Translations under genes and position numbers: made by a program
Part shown: positions 14,301-25,041 of the stretch, piece after piece
Layout of the letters: each line of letters starts with the position of its first letter
How positions within the stretch are numbered: the first letter of the stretch is position 1
Source: Glossina fuscipes
Lineage: Eukaryota > Arthropoda > Insecta > Diptera > Glossinidae
Assembly (NCBI RefSeq): GCF_014805625.2
Contig: NW_023998455.1
Coordinates: 8,559,005 to 8,623,004, forward strand
Direction of reading: 5' to 3'
DNA: 64,000 bases
The notes under the pieces: generated by a model
What the model saw: the letters and a program-made list of their open reading frames with translations, nothing else
Databases searched by the model: none
What the model was told of the DNA's origin: nothing

Positions 14301-16030
14301 TGGTTAAAGCTAAATACTTCACTTGTCCCCACATAACAAGCTAAAGCCAAAAGACGCAACCGATCCGGCCGTACATTACGGAGTTAACTCCGCAAGAGAT
14401 ATCACAAAAAAAGCGAAAGAAGACATATTAAACAACTTTTGAAGCTGCAAATACAACAACAATCGTACACATACTAACGATTTCTATTTTAATCATTTTG
14501 CCTTTTTTTCCTCTCTCCATCGTTTTCCGTCTCTTTTCCTCTCATTTTCTTCTATCTTTTTCTCTCTATATGTGTGTATGTTTGTTTGTTAACCTTTTGA
14601 CCAGAAAAGTTGGAGTTATGTCTCTTTACTTCTTTGTCATTTTCTTGAAAATGCACACATACTCACACAGTCGTGTCTATATATAAACGTATACATATAT
14701 TAGAATCATGGTCATTCACTTGCTTTAAAGAAACGAGGCACTGCTGCATACTTAGTTCACGTCACTCGCAATGCTGCACTAAGCAGTTGCGAACGCATCG
14801 TGGAGTGCGTAGAGAGTACATTTAGCGAGACCACTTACTTACATTGTATTTTAGGCATCGGCCGAACGTTTAAACAGTCGAGAATTACTACTTTCGTTAA
14901 GAGTTTTGTGCAACAACATGTTGTTAACGCACTCATCTTCGTCTTATATACATCTTCGTTGTCTTCTGCCCTCCCCGATCCGCTGCCTTTATTTCCATGC
15001 AGCTCAAGAAGATCTCTTTAGCATTCGTACGTTCTTTCCCTTTGCTATGCTTCTTGTATTTATTTATTAGTCGGCCGCCTGGTTATTTGCAATAGTTGTT
15101 GGCTAACTGCTTGTTTGGCTGATTTTTATATTTTTGTGTAAAACGTTTACATTACATGTAGTTGGAAGATTAATGTTGTTGCTTTATGTAATTTTAATGT
15201 ATTTATTTGTTGCTGAGTTATTTTTTTAACAATTTTGTTTTAAAGGATTTCTTATGTGATTTTGTTGCGCTCGCACATACATACATACACAAGCGTATGC
15301 AAGTTGATATATTGTTTGTTTGCCATAATAGATTTTTGAATGTATTATTGTATATATTTACGTAAAGGCGCCTACATACAGCATTTTAAGCCATTTGTAT
15401 GGACTTTGTGAGTTTTGCATGCTTTCCCTCCGGAAAACACAAGAAAATGTAAGAAGAGAGATTACCCCTTAAATGTAAAGTTCTCGTTAGTCAGCTCAAC
15501 TACTACCATTACCAAGACCAACACTGCGCGCGCTACCACTATAATAACTAGTTGAAAACATCGCATTATCAACTTACGAGAAACAAAGTGATTAATGTGT
15601 TCAAGTTAGTAGTAATGTTCATTTTACATACTTAGCAGTAAACGATAACCAATTTGGGAGAAATACATTAAAAAACTTCGAGTTTGTTAATGAATTTTAA
15701 AAATGTTCAAAACATTTACCCGCTATTTGTTATTATCCATCAAGATTATCCAACAAAAGAAATATCATGAAAAAATGGAGATTAGTCTGCTTGGTAGCTT
15801 CCATCGGGACCCGATCGGCGCACAAAATTGAGAATAACGTAATCTTACGTCGTACGTTTTGCGTTTCATGCACATAAAAAACGTCAATCAGCAGTTCCCT
15901 GGGCGAATAGCTGTCGCCCTTAATAAAGAATTATTATTATTTTTGAAAAAAGACAGCCCTCAAAAGACGTCTGCCAAAACTTCACATATTTTCGTCATTT
16001 GCTAATGAATTATATTTATTTTAGTGACGC
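11368..16030. other. Gene-free AT-rich stretch (middle part)
   Basis: I can support no gene here. The stretch contains CT-rich and T-rich tracts (12157-12190, 14500-14570, 14080-14099) and the duplicated motif AGTTAGTTAAGTTAGTTAAG near 13480. Open frames of 60-117 codons lack recognisable domains, splice-paired partners or plausible codon bias. Confidence 0.55.
14080..14099. repeat. T20 homopolymer
   Basis: Twenty consecutive T. I see no target-site duplication or retroposed body next to it, so I do not call it the tail of a retroelement. Confidence 0.9.
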
Positions 16031-16300
16031 GAGTTTTGTTATTTTCAGAACAATAGAAAATTTCGAAATTTCTAAGCTGATTAAACATTTTTTTCTTATG
16101 TTAAAAAAAGTCATTCAAATACAACATTGGTTGGAAAAATATTATGACAACACTTCCCTGCCGAAAACAACAATTACTTAATGGTTTGCTGATTTGAAAC
16201 GCTATCGCACAGATACCGACGTTATTCGGCATCATCGTCGGCCAAAGCAGAGAAAGTTTAGACGGGAAAACGTTAAAATAAATGCTGAAGATTTCTCTCC
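16030..16300 (+). pseudogene. Decayed mariner-type transposase, N-terminal part
   Basis: One frame, broken by a single TAA at 16179-16181, reads the typical mariner transposase start: LIKHFF, then QHWLEKYYDNTSLPKTT, the stop, and WFADLKRYRTDTD followed by the basic RHHRRPKQRKFRR stretch. In intact mariners this segment is the helix-turn-helix DNA-binding domain, with the conserved order WL-KYY-S-P-T-WFADFKRGRT-D and then a GRP-like motif. The remainder of the element is scrambled. A degraded match to the LLPHPPYSPDLAPSDY region appears near 16670-16720. No terminal inverted repeats were found. It is inactive. Confidence 0.72.
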
Positions 16301-16639
16301 ATAACCGAAAGCCGAACTTACAAGGGTTAACTGACGCCCTCTAGATATCAAAAGACACTATTTGGCAAGAAAACTTGCGCATGAGAAAACTATTTTCCAC
16401 AATTGGTTTCATGGACGTTCGTATACTTGTCGAAGTATTCCATGCAGTATTCCACAGCCTATTATCTATTCGCAAATCTCAATAGCTTGGTCCGGGCATA
16501 GAGATTTGAATCAAGGAGAAGGAGAATCTTGACAAATAATAAAAAACAGTCAACGAATTGAATGAATGCATGTTGACACCTCTTGCTCGAGCAAGTTTCT
16601 GCAATTTATAAAAACAGCAAGACATCTGGTTGACAATTG

Positions 16640-16760
16640 GAGTCATCGTTGGAAGTAGTAAACTTTTAAGTTGCTACCCTACGAAGTGATTTATTTTTCC
16701 TCACCAGCGCCTAATTATATTAGGGCGAGTCATAACCAACTTCTGATGCAGCCAGGTAGA
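16640..16760 (+). mobile_element. Possible decayed C-terminal part of the same mariner
   Basis: The frame from about 16671 reads LLPYEVIYFSSPAPNY, which resembles the mariner catalytic segment LLPH-YSPDLAPSDY that carries the third acidic residue. In this copy that aspartate is replaced by asparagine. It lies about 380 bases after the N-terminal fragment, shorter than in an intact element, so an internal deletion would be needed. The call rests on this one motif. Confidence 0.35.
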
Positions 16761-18405
16761 ATCTATTATTCGTATTTAGCCACTATATGTCACCGAAATA
16801 AGCGGGTTTTTGTTTTCACTGTACAGACGAGCGTTCAGTTAGTCTTCTATCAACTGGTTTATGTGGTGCATGCTACTTTCAACTGTTTCAAGTTTTCCTT
16901 AACAACCAATAACTGCTCGGGCAGTTAGAAATTGGTTTGTACAATTCTGTTCTGGAGATACGAGCTTAAAAGACGGAACGACTTTGGCGCCAACCTTTTA
17001 AAGGCAATATTAGTTACTTATGACTCGATCAAGTAAAGATATCCAATGACCAATACTGAACACCCAAATTTCTATTATTACGTGTCTCAAGCCATCCTGA
17101 AGCATTTTCAGACGGGTTTTAGTGAAGCTTTCAACAGGATTATGCTACGAATTATTTAGTTTAATGGTTATCTTATCCGTCTTTACGACAGGCGCTTGAA
17201 GGCGCTTTCCAATTGAAATGAATCTGACGAGAATTCCTCAAGAGAAGGGGTCATGATTAATTCTATTTTTTCTATAGATTAATCAACGCCACAACATCCG
17301 CACACTCCACCATAAAATAATGCAAACTGACAATCCGAAGTTGTCTCTCGTCTTGTTTTAACTGAGAATCCAAATTCCGTATCTCCGAGTCTGACGAGAA
17401 CAATGCGTTCTCAGAAAGAAATGAGAAAAGATCTCATCTTCAACGGCTTCTGATTTCAGGGGGATTTCTTTTATAAAACGCACATAACATATAAATTCCA
17501 TTACGGTTTGCCTAACCCATTTATGTTAATTATAAATTACATTTACAACGTCGAAGGGATAAGCAGGGAAAACTGAGCCGACAACATCAATCATAACGCA
17601 AAGATAGCACCAGTCGAAGCTGTTCATCTTTTATAGTATAAGTAATGCGGCGGGTCACTCTTGCATTTTCAAATTGTGTGGTTTCCAAGTCTAAGAAATT
17701 TATTTACGACTATTTATTGCTTTCTTTTCGACTTGCTCTGCTCTGTTGTTATTGATTTTGAATTTCACTAACATTTCCGCACATTTATTATCTGCACTTG
17801 TTCTTTTGTTTGTTGTTTATAAAATAAGTCACTCGATAAGGAATGCAATTGTTGTTGGGATTATTGCTGATGCTATGTTGATTATTAGCTTTTTGCAGAC
17901 TTGGCAAATATATTCATTATTGCTCACTTGATGGTGTTGATGCCAAAATTTTCTTTGCCAAGGGCACACATTTCCTTGTATTGCTGCTAATCCTCTTTTT
18001 GTTATATTTATTCCTTCCTAAGAGATATTATTTTCGCTCTCTCTACAACTTGCGATGCAATAAGTTACACTTGCTAACAATGAAATAACAAAAGCACATC
18101 GAGCTAAAAACCGGTAGCGACGATATTACCGATGCCAACTAAGAGAAAAAAGGCGAACAATTAGGTTCAATACGAACTAGTGGGCTTGGTGTTACAATAA
18201 AAAAGCGAAAAGTTATGCTATCCTCCAGCATTTCCGTTTACTACCGCTACAGTTTGTTGGTACGGTAGCTTAGGTGCAATTTCTTCTATTGTTGTGTTGT
18301 AATGTCTGTTATGCTTTACAATTTCTTAGAAATTAATAAAACAGTCAAGTAAGTGTCTTATATATCTCCACCAAGTTTCTCTTCCTCTCCTTCTCCTTCT
18401 CCCAC

Positions 18406-18444
<39 letters not shown>

Positions 18445-19271
18445 ATTCCTATGAAAGTAAGTCTTACTATAATTACACTTCAGTTGATAGCAGCTACGTT
18501 TTGATTTAATGTATACCGTCTATTTTGTTAAATTTCAGTCCATATGTTAAGGATCACAACAACATATTATAGCCTTTCATTCGAACTCTTAATGTATTAG
18601 TTCTTGCTATTTATGACTCTCCGTCTACATTTAGCGCACTCAATAAAGTTGTTGGCAGCATTCGGTTATATAAATAAATTACTTTTATAACACGCCCTTA
18701 TTTACTGATACTTACATGTTGAGAAATTGCTACAATAATCAAGTGACAGCGTCAGACTTCGATTAAACCAACGGTTTTGACAGCTAATCATTTTATTTTT
18801 CCTTGGTGCTCATCTATATATCATAAGGTTTTGCAAGCCTTTCCCAAAGAAATTAGCACAGTGTACGATAATGATTTCAACGCTACTATATAATGGAATA
18901 TAGTTTACAAACACAGGCTTGGACGTGTTTTTAGACTTTACTCCTCCTCGCTATCTAATATTATTTTTATGAATGAAAACAAGGCGTAAATTAAGGATAT
19001 GCTTCACAGACGAGTCCAGGCATGGGGAACAACTTATGTTACGCAATTAACGTCTAATGAATTTATTGATGTATGCTCCATTTTTCGTCACTTAAAAATG
19101 GCATTTTTTGAGAAAGGGATCGAAAGGAAACATCTCGCTGACCATCGGCATAACTACAAAGAAATACAATACCATGCGAAGTAATGTAAAGTGTATCGTG
19201 ATCTAAAAAAATCTATTGTACTCGCTCTTGTCCCTAACCCTCCAGCTACAAATCCAACTACTTTCTTAGGT
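16760..19271. other. Gene-free stretch with CT tract
   Basis: I see no gene. The stretch is AT-rich with a GT/TTG-rich patch (17690-18000) that yields spurious hydrophobic frames. Confidence 0.5.
18409..18445. repeat. (CT)n microsatellite
   Basis: This is a CT run of about 37 bases with one TTT interruption, preceded by a looser pyrimidine tract from about 18375. Confidence 0.93.
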
Positions 19272-19526
19272 TCAATGCGTCACATCGTGCTCAACTTTAC
19301 AAAGTATCGTCAAATACCAAGTCTCTGATCTTGCAGATGGCCACGCGCTGGATATGATGGAAGTGTCGTTCGCCCCCTCGCAGAACCTGCATAAATCGTT
19401 GTGTGAGATTCCAATGTTTTTCAATCGATACCTAAGGAAGTTATAACCGTTGTAGAAGCCACTTACGAGACGTATATAGCTTCTTCGTAGTTTCTTCTTT
19501 TTAGCTTGTGTACCATGCCGGTGCAT
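19272..19526 (-). pseudogene. LINE (jockey-like) ORF2 C-terminal fragment
   Basis: Read on the minus strand, this 84-codon frame contains IRLVSGFYNGYNFLRYRL, then GISHNDLCRFCEGANDTS. That matches the region after the RNase H part of non-LTR retrotransposon ORF2 proteins, where a TGH-type helix is followed by a LGIS---CRFC-(E/D) zinc-knuckle-like motif. The usual HILC-CP continuation is frameshifted, and no reverse-transcriptase catalytic YADD region is found nearby. It is a short dead fragment; the exact clade is uncertain. Confidence 0.6.
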
Positions 19527-20750
19527 TTGATGTATCTTTTACCTTACCCTTGTCCTACTCTTTGTTTCGAATATGGTTTGCTGCTTTTTGCTGTGCCTAT
19601 TGTCATACAAGCCTCTTGATGTGGCTTCTTGATACGCCACAGAAAGATTCCATGGCTATCCTAACCCTTCGGGCTTCCCTATTAACTATTTAGTCAGCCC
19701 TTTCATTGTATTCGACGCTTGAATGTCCTGACTCTCAAAATAGATGCACTTCATTGCGCTTCCCTAGCTCATTCAGCATTTGAAAGCACTCCGCTTATTG
19801 CATTCCTTTTCGGGGCCTTTGGAACAGCTTGACTGTGAATTCAATGTGGTCCCTTTGCTCCCTTCTGCTTCACCTTTTTTTTTAATAACAATAAAATATC
19901 ATACGACTCTTCAAAATAAGGGGAGCTGTGGATCCCTGTTCGCAATGCAAAAAAATGCAAACAAACCAAAAGCAGGTAGTGAACTGATTTGCTAATGACC
20001 CTCCATCGTCCTGTTTCAACTACATGTTTAAGATCACAAAGGAAGGGAAACTAAGACTGGACATTTACTTTATTGGATAAATTTGATAATTCCACAGATC
20101 ACGCAACTCTCAGCGTTTTTTCAGTCTTCCGAAAAACTCAAATTTGAAGATCTTTTCCTAAAAGGGCTAAAGTAGGTATCAACTTCAAATTCGGTTCAAT
20201 TATTAGGCTTAAAAGAAGAGTTCTCCCTTAGAGGGTTTAATAGGTCCGCAATTGATTGAAGATTATTTTAGTTAAAGTATCCAGGATTTACTTCACACAA
20301 CAAATATATCTTCTTTCTTCTTTTTCTTTTCCACGTACAGAATATTTATTTGCGTTGCCATCAAAAGGTTATTTAATCATTAAAGTGCAATTTAAAAGTC
20401 GAAAGGAGGACCCAGACATGTAAGCTATTGGCTTACTCTATCTCCACTCAACAAACCAAACAAAAAAAAAAAAATTCAATTTAAGTAACGGGAAATATTT
20501 ACTGTCCCTTCTGCATTTTGAACTTTAGAACAAAATACAACGTGAGCTTGGAACGTTGCGTAAATAAAATCAAAGGAAAAACTATTGTGTTTTTTTTTTT
20601 TTTGTGTGGAGTTTAAAAAAGGAACGGCATTAAGACAAAACTTTTTATACAAACCTCAGGTGTTTTTGTTCGTCTTCGACAATTCATTAGATCAAAAACA
20701 TGATGATTCATTGTGCTGAGTAATCTTAGCCGTCTTATTTCCCTAATTTA
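19527..20750. other. Gene-free stretch upstream of the 203-aa gene
   Basis: I can support no gene. The last few hundred bases before the TATA-like box at 20756 are AT-rich with A and T homopolymers (20462-20473, 20590-20602) and may include proximal regulatory sequence of the following gene. Confidence 0.5.
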
Positions 20751-20755
20751 AAATT

Positions 20756-20765
20756 ATATAAAAAA
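20756..20765 (+). promoter_or_regulatory. TATA-like box
   Basis: TATATAAAAA lies 218 bases before the ATG at 20983. With initiation about 30 bases downstream this would leave a 5' leader of roughly 190 bases. In such AT-rich DNA this motif arises often by chance, so the call is weak. Confidence 0.3.
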
Positions 20766-20982
20766 TTTGGGCGTTTGCCTTTAATTTAATTTAATTTAGC
20801 AGCGATTTACTTGAGAGTTTGTTATCAAATTTTGATTAAATATTTGCGTTTCTTTTTCTGTCTGTGACTTAATTGTTGATCAAAATAATTGTCAATCATT
20901 TTAAATTTTACGACATACTTATATGAATTTTGTTTTCTCATTTGATTAAACGACCAGAAAGAAAACAATTAACGGAACTAAG

Positions 20983-21660
20983 ATGTCAGATGGTGTTATC
21001 TCCAAAAATGAGAAATCTATGCACGACATACCGTTGCCGGAGGCTGCCGGACGAGGTATAGAGAAGCAAGATACAGTTACGGAACAATTGAAAGCGAAAA
21101 GTAGTTCGTTGAAGCGCTTCTTTAAAATGCCGCAGAAACGGCATCCTGATTACGTTGAACCGGATTCCAGGCGACCTCAGTCGCCGAATGACGAAATCCA
21201 ACGGAAAGAGGACGAAAGCGAAGATCACGGTCAAGGGCAGTCTAAAGAGCAATCTCAACACAGACGTTTTCCGTTGCGCCTGGGTGGCCTGCAACGTCAT
21301 AGTAAGTATTGCCGCTTTCTTGCAATTGGAGTAGAAGAGAGATTGGATAATGTTCTATTGTAAACAGCGGGCACTGGCAGCTTGAGTCGTGCGGTTAAAT
21401 CTGAAACTAATAATATCAACCAAGTTAGCTCAAAGTCAACTTTAAAAAGTTCTTTATCCAGTTATTGGGGTCTTATGTTCAAGAAAGGCAAAAAAGAGAA
21501 AAATCCGCCTTTACCAACAGAAGAAACTACCATATCTACCACGGATCTCGATGTCGAAATTCATGAGTCGAAAAAAGCAGATGTACAAAAAATTGCCGAA
21601 CTGGTTCTTAATGAAGAAGTACACGCCCTAAAAATATCTGAAGAAATAACTGAGACTTGA
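20983..21660 (+). CDS. Two-exon gene, 203-aa basic/charged protein of unknown function
   Basis: I do not recognise this protein. Exon 1 is 20983-21301 and exon 2 is 21368-21660. The 66-base intron has a GTAAGTATT donor and a TTGTAAACAG acceptor and splits a threonine codon. The joined CDS is 612 bases, ends in TGA and gives 203 residues. The ATG has A at -3. The protein is hydrophilic, without signal peptide or membrane segment. It carries three basic patches with aromatic residues: SSLKRFFKMPQKR (about residues 42-54), RRFPLRLGGLQRH (about 94-106) and SSYWGLMFKKGKKEK (near 130). Acidic stretches separate them, and the C-terminus is acidic. Patches of this kind can bind membranes or acidic partners, but that is speculation. 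A poly(A) signal follows 194 bases after the stop. The gene lies 3.4 kb upstream of unc79 on the same strand; a stop codon and incompatible splice phase argue against its being an unc79 exon. Confidence 0.6.
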
Positions 21661-21853
21661 ACTGCTTTATTTTCACTTTTCCTTTCGTCTCTGTTTCCTA
21701 CATCTGATAGTTCTTGCATAAGGGATAGACGCACTGTAAACCTCTTAATTATATTTGATAAATCTTAAGGTATTTAGTTCGTCTCGACATTTCCTTAGAA
21801 TCCAACCAAATTCCATCGTTTAACATTTTATTTGTATCTTAAAATACCTCTTT

Positions 21854-21859
21854 AATAAA
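21854..21859 (+). terminator. AATAAA poly(A) signal
   Basis: AATAAA followed by an A run lies 194 bases after the stop codon at 21660. It is a plausible 3' end for the two-exon gene. Confidence 0.45.
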
Positions 21860-24800
21860 AAAAAAAATTAAAACTTGTTTACACGTTAAATATGATCATT
21901 TAAATCCTTACCCACAGTTCAAAGCTATAAAGTGCTTAGGTGGAAACTTACACACACAAGTATTCGTATTACCTTACGTTAATATTTAAGATATTTAAAC
22001 CAGTTTTCGGTTAGTTTCTTTCGTTACTTTCGTCACATTTTTGGGGTTGAATTTTCGTGGGTCGCAAACAATGTGCATTCTCTACCCGAAGGTTCGCATA
22101 TCAACTAAGCTCAAACCATTGCTCTTCCTCATCAAGAAGCCTTAGAATTAATAATAAAAAAAAAACCCTTGTGATTGTAAAGTTTGTGTGGTGCATTTGT
22201 TACGCGGCAATTTGTAAAGCATGTGGAATTTATCATTTAAGGCACGCGAGTAAAAGATGGCCATGGCTACTTTTTACATCTTTGCAAAACTGCTATCAGT
22301 TATCAAAAGCAATTTGAAGGCAATCTCACAGATACTAAGTCTAAGTTTGTCTTCAACAAACAAAATTTAACATAATGACAACGGGAAGCGTAGAAACTGG
22401 TACTCAAGAGACATCGTATAGCCCAAGAATTGAATGTATCTCGAAAGTTTACTGAAAGCACTTTGGGAACCTCGATGTAAAGAGTAGAGAATCTCTTACT
22501 TAAGAAGTCTGTCAATTGGAATCTGCTCAAAGAAGCCCCAACTTCACCTAAAGGTGCTTGGTCCCCCATTTCCGTCAAAGTTCCCTGAAACAGCCCAATG
22601 TATTTGGATGTAATGAAGTAATAATAAATTTTTTTACACTCGTCCGATGGGGAATTTATTCACGAAGCATCATAGATTCCATAAAGTATTTATATTCTCT
22701 ACCAACATCAAAATCTGAACGGACTTAAGCATATTCATCTCTCAGTCTGTCTCTCTGCGTATTGATCATGGTAAACATGGTACAGTCGGCTTCAAGTTTG
22801 ATAGAAGGATTGGAAGTTCTCGCACGCTGATCGAGATTGAAAATGATTCAGACAATATAAGGAGACGCCCACATTACAATATAAATCAATACGAGAATAT
22901 CTCGCTTTTTTAACTCTTTGCGCTTAAACTACAGCAGTCACGACAAAAATTTTCATGCGTACTATACAAAAATGTCAATAGCCAATAAGTTACGCTTAGC
23001 TGATATTATAGAGCGCGGAAATTTTATTTTCTGGATTTGTTATTGAGTCTTTTTAGTGATATTATAAAGTACGAAACTTCAGTTTGCTTGGTTTTTCCTC
23101 CACCCTCTTTCAAGGTGAAGGTGGAGGTAGAGGTGGTGGGTATAAAAGATTCGACCACAAATTCATTTGTAACATTTCTGAATGAGCCTTACACGCAACC
23201 ACTTTGACGCCCCTTTAAATGTGTAAGTAATTTAATATAAGCTAGAGTGATTGTTTTCCAGGCTATTGTATTAATTTTCAACTCAATCAAATTATTTCGA
23301 TTTCCCAAATGCTTAAATAGCTTTATAAAATCGAATATATACAGAAAAGTGTGGGCTAAATCAACTAAGAATGGCACAAGAATGTAATGTACAGAATTAT
23401 TATTATTATCGTTGTAATTATTACAATTTTTATGGACGAATGAAATAAATTCTTAGATTAAAAGAAAAAAAATTGAGTCCTTGTAGTATAGGTTGACGGC
23501 TCTATTTAGAAAAAAAGGAAATGAACAATTGTTTTTTATCGTCAGTAATTGTAGTTACGTATTGAGTGTAGTAGTTTTAATAAAGTAATATATTACGTTG
23601 ATATTGGGTTCCATATTTCATTTAATGATAATCTTCAGTTATAGAGAAGATGCTTTATTGTTTATGGATTGGAGAACAAGAATTTTTAAGGATTAAGAAT
23701 TTTAAGGTTACAATCTCGCAGATATTTTGATCTTAATTTTGTCAGGTTTAGTTGCACATAACGAAGGAATTAAGTGAGAGTTAACAGTTAGCGATAATGC
23801 TGACGATAGTGATACTGATTTGCTTTAGTTAAATAGTTTTCTCTTTAACTTTCCTTCCAATGTATCTTTGCCGGTCCCAAGGTGTATAAAATTAAAATTT
23901 CAAGGTTTTCGGAATAATGAAAGTACACGGAATAATCACTTAATTACGTATTACATTTAGAGAAATGACGTTTTTCCGCACATTTTATTCCACTCATCCT
24001 CCTCGAGTGGAAGAATGCTTTTGTACTCCATTCAAGTCTACAATATTTTTGGCTACATTTAGTTCTTACCTAGTTCGATTTAGTTTTTTGCTTGGTATGT
24101 TAGGGGAGAAAATTTCGCACTCTATCGAATGCGATGTTCTCGTGATAATAGGATGTGTGGATTAGTGAGCAAATAACTTATTCTTTAGTATTGTTCAATT
24201 GATTGGAGGAATTTTCTATCAGTTTAAGCCGAATTATGACAAATGAATATCTATGGCCTGCCACACATGTTTTTTGCATAAGCAATGAAGGACGCTACCT
24301 GTTTGAGCGGCAAAACTTAAGGGATAACCAACTTATTGTAGGAAGAGTGGGGAGAACAGAAAGGAGTATGCAAAGGAATGTAATAAGGAAGGGCCATGAG
24401 AAAAAGTACAGCAACTCGCACGCACCGCCACCATATGTGAATGCAGAAGAAAACACACTTGTTGCTTAACCGGCATAAGCAGCCGGCCGGTCAAAATGTA
24501 AAAAACGAATCCAACCATCTGTTGCATTCGCTTATTTTGATCACATAGAATTAATCGATTTTCCTAGCTTTTCTGCGCATATACCATTAGAGCTGAAGGT
24601 AAAGTTTTGTATTTTAGTTTAGTCTTTAGTGTAGAGAAATTTTCACTTTTGCAGAATCGCTGAAGATATTGTATTGTGTGCTGGTGTTTTGACCGAAAAA
24701 TCGTAAAAAATTGCAAATTTATTAAAAAAAATCACAAATTTCGAGGTAAATTTAATGAGATTTAAACAAAAAGAAAAAAACGGGAGGACTTCATATAAAT

Positions 24801-24987
24801 GCATGCAAAAGAGGTTTAAATTTAAAATAACTTTGAATAAATTGTGTGAAAACAGGTCAAAGGAGCAGTTAGTGAGACTCCCAAAGACTATTCTTATGTA
24901 ATTGCATGAAAATTCCTAAGCATATTTGCATGTGACTGTATATTCATCTGCAGTTTTGTTAATTATTACGCTTTCTTTCCATTTTAG
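21860..24987. other. Spacer or 5' region of unc79
   Basis: I see no supported gene. Upstream non-coding exons and the promoter of unc79 probably lie here, but I cannot place them. The stretch includes GGTGGAGGT-rich sequence near 23110-23140 and a repeat copy at about 22740-22945. Confidence 0.45.
22740..22945. repeat. Dispersed repeat, copy related to 59765-59920
   Basis: Shared blocks occur in the same order as in the distal copy: CTGTCT, then GTAAACA, then ACAG, then CGGCTTCAA-TT-GATAGAA--ATTGG-A-TTCT, then TTGAAAATG. About 34 bases align with roughly eight mismatches by eye. The repeat has no coding content and its class is unknown. Confidence 0.5.
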
Positions 24988-25041
24988 AATGCCAAGTCCC
25001 TCGGCAGCAGCTTCGGCAATGCTAAGGAGTTGTCTGATATA

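Noticed and set aside
22303..22578. Antisense 91-codon frame, and on the + strand a short RHRIAQELNVSRKF stretch resembling a Tc1-type helix-turn-helix
   Set aside because: The resemblance covers only about 14 residues and ends in stops on both sides. There are no transposase catalytic motifs or terminal repeats.
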